64,000 nt of DNA from Agitococcus sp. (GTDB taxonomy: Bacteria > Pseudomonadota > Gammaproteobacteria > Pseudomonadales > Moraxellaceae), in assembly GCA_030646715.1 (NCBI GenBank), contig JAUSLJ010000005.1:124001-188000 (forward strand), read 5' to 3'. A model generated the notes under the pieces. The model made no database searches, was not told the DNA's origin, and saw nothing but the letters and a program-made list of their open reading frames with translations. Shown here one piece after another: positions 63,236 to 64,000 of the stretch. The translations under genes and the position numbers were made by a program. Numbering within the stretch: position 1 is the first letter of the stretch; each line of letters starts with the position of its first letter.

Positions 63236-63628
63236 GAACGCACCTCTAGACAGCAAATAAAAAACGAGCGGCATTATACTTGGTATTGACGGGAAGGGGG
63301 AGGGCGATTTGAGGGAGGGTTTGCTGCTGAGTTTAAGCCTGCGTCAGCATAAAACTAATATGCGGACGTGGCTTTTGCTGATTTTCCCAATATTCACGTT
63401 TTCAGGAATAATTCAGGATTGACGCAAACTGTTTATCAATAGGCAATCCAAAACTAAGGCATCCATCAATCATCATCAACACTTTAGGTCTTTCAATATG
63501 TAAGCAATGATATTAGCCATCGTGATAATTAGTAAATAAATAGAAAACTGTGTGCATACTCCAATTAAGCAAACTCAGTCTGCTTTTCGGCAACTACTAT
63601 AAATAAAATAGGCTTAAGGAATTTGGTC
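63236..63628. other. Intergenic region between rimO and the terminal lipoprotein gene
   Basis: About 390 bases between divergent starts. It should hold both promoters, but no convincing hexamer pair stood out; TATAAA at 63598-63603 has no -35 at the usual distance. No ORF with a ribosome site, strong hairpin or known riboswitch was recognised. TTAAGGA at 63614-63620 is the ribosome site of the next gene. Confidence 0.45.
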
Positions 63629-64000
63629 ATGTCTAAATCATCTGCGAGTCGTACATATATCCGCCATTTTTTGCCTCAATCCACGCTTGTTTTTGTTATT
63701 GCCTTGGCTCTATTCGCTTGTGGTGGCGGTGGATCATCTGACTCTGCAAGTACTGGCGATAAACCAGAAGTGGCAGAAGCCGTGGGCTGTGATCAAGCGG
63801 CGGTGTTGGATAAAGAAGGTCAGGTTGTTTTTCCTGCAGAAGCGACCGAAATTGTAGGGCCTGTGGATGTCGATGAAGATTTAGGCTTGTTGTCGGATCT
63901 TTATCCCGATTTAGATACCACAACAGATAGTTATTTTGCCAAAGTTGAGTGTGAGCCATCTATTGGCGGGACATTACCCGCAGATGAACCACCCACTCAA
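63629..64000 (+). CDS. Lipoprotein of unknown function (partial, cut by window end)
   Basis: The frame from ATG 63629 is open to the last base, giving 124 visible residues. A basic N-terminus, hydrophobic segment (about 18-30) and lipobox 'LFAC' followed by 'GGGGSSDSAS' mark a lipoprotein with a flexible Gly/Ser linker. The mature start is acidic, with Cys in 'AVGCDQAA' and 'VECEPS', suggesting an extracytoplasmic disulfide. No known domain is recognisable in the visible part. TTAAGGA lies eight bases before the ATG. The opposite-strand ORF across this region is a shadow. Confidence 0.75.
   Translation, partial: MSKSSASRTYIRHFLPQSTLVFVIALALFACGGGGSSDSASTGDKPEVAEAVGCDQAAVLDKEGQVVFPAEATEIVGPVDVDEDLGLLSDLYPDLDTTTDSYFAKVECEPSIGGTLPADEPPTQ

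Noticed and set aside
63696-63959. 87-codon minus-strand ORF at the window end
   Set aside because: It mirrors the partial lipoprotein gene, which has a ribosome site, lipobox and open frame to the end of the window.
1-64000. tRNA, rRNA, CRISPR and transposase genes
   Set aside because: No cloverleaf, rRNA-like sequence, regularly spaced repeats with spacers or transposase ORFs were recognised anywhere in the window.

Overview
The window looks like a chromosomal segment of a gammaproteobacterium. The evidence is gene order: hisS-yfgM-bamB-der; guaB-guaA-(insert)-tadA-(insert)-mltF/purL; tkt-epd-pgk-(insert)-fba; and aroQ-accB-accC-prmA-zinc-ribbon protein-dusB-fis-purH-purD. All of these are classic gammaproteobacterial neighbourhoods. 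Base composition looks moderately AT-rich by eye. The palindromic intergenic repeats, the Pla-1/VolA-type lipoprotein lipase and the many signalling genes would suit a free-living, perhaps Thiotrichales-like, species, but genus-level placement is a guess. I saw no rRNA, tRNA, CRISPR array or transposase gene.

Layout. 1-3.7 kb: the end of a probable PhoD-type phosphatase, a palindromic repeat, then hisS, yfgM, bamB. 4.0-10.6 kb: der followed by a tightly packed module of TonB-dependent receptor, periplasmic binding protein and hybrid histidine kinase. 10.7-12.2 kb (minus strand): an M23 peptidase and an Sfp-type phosphopantetheinyl transferase. 12.3-15.1 kb: a DUF4124 protein and a VolA/Pla-1 lipase. 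15.2-28.6 kb: purine genes guaB, guaA and purL with tadA and mltF; a HipA-like kinase/HIRAN/small-protein cassette sits between guaA and tadA, and a large unknown lipoprotein lies between tadA and mltF. 28.7-35 kb: YidD-like protein, diguanylate cyclase, YjjJ/HipH-type kinase, aldose epimerase, YqfO-like protein, AraC-type regulator, YfaZ porin-like protein. 35.3-37.8 kb: a YfiR-hybrid kinase pair. 38-46.7 kb: metK, then tkt-epd-pgk-AIPR-fba. 46.7-57 kb: thioesterase, glycine-zipper protein and the purD-to-aroQ block on the minus strand. 57-64 kb: small membrane protein, PilH-like regulator, CsbD, dGTPase-like protein, MBL/beta-CASP protein, cytochrome b561, rimO, and a lipoprotein cut by the window end.

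How the genes work together. Housekeeping dominates: purine synthesis (purL, purH, purD, guaB, guaA), central carbon metabolism (tkt, epd, pgk, fba), fatty-acid initiation (accB, accC) and translation accuracy (hisS, tadA, dusB, prmA, rimO). On top of this is a signalling layer: two membrane hybrid kinases with different periplasmic partner proteins, a diguanylate cyclase and a stand-alone receiver.

The most interesting parts are accessory genes placed inside otherwise conserved housekeeping operons. These are the HipA-like kinase + HIRAN + small helical protein after guaA, and an AIPR-family (abortive-infection type) protein whose GTG start overlaps the pgk stop. A second, separate HipA-family kinase (YjjJ-type) has its own operator-like palindrome. 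Two copies of an ~87-bp intergenic element carry a hairpin whose two sequence differences compensate each other, which points to selection on structure or to a mobile palindromic element family.
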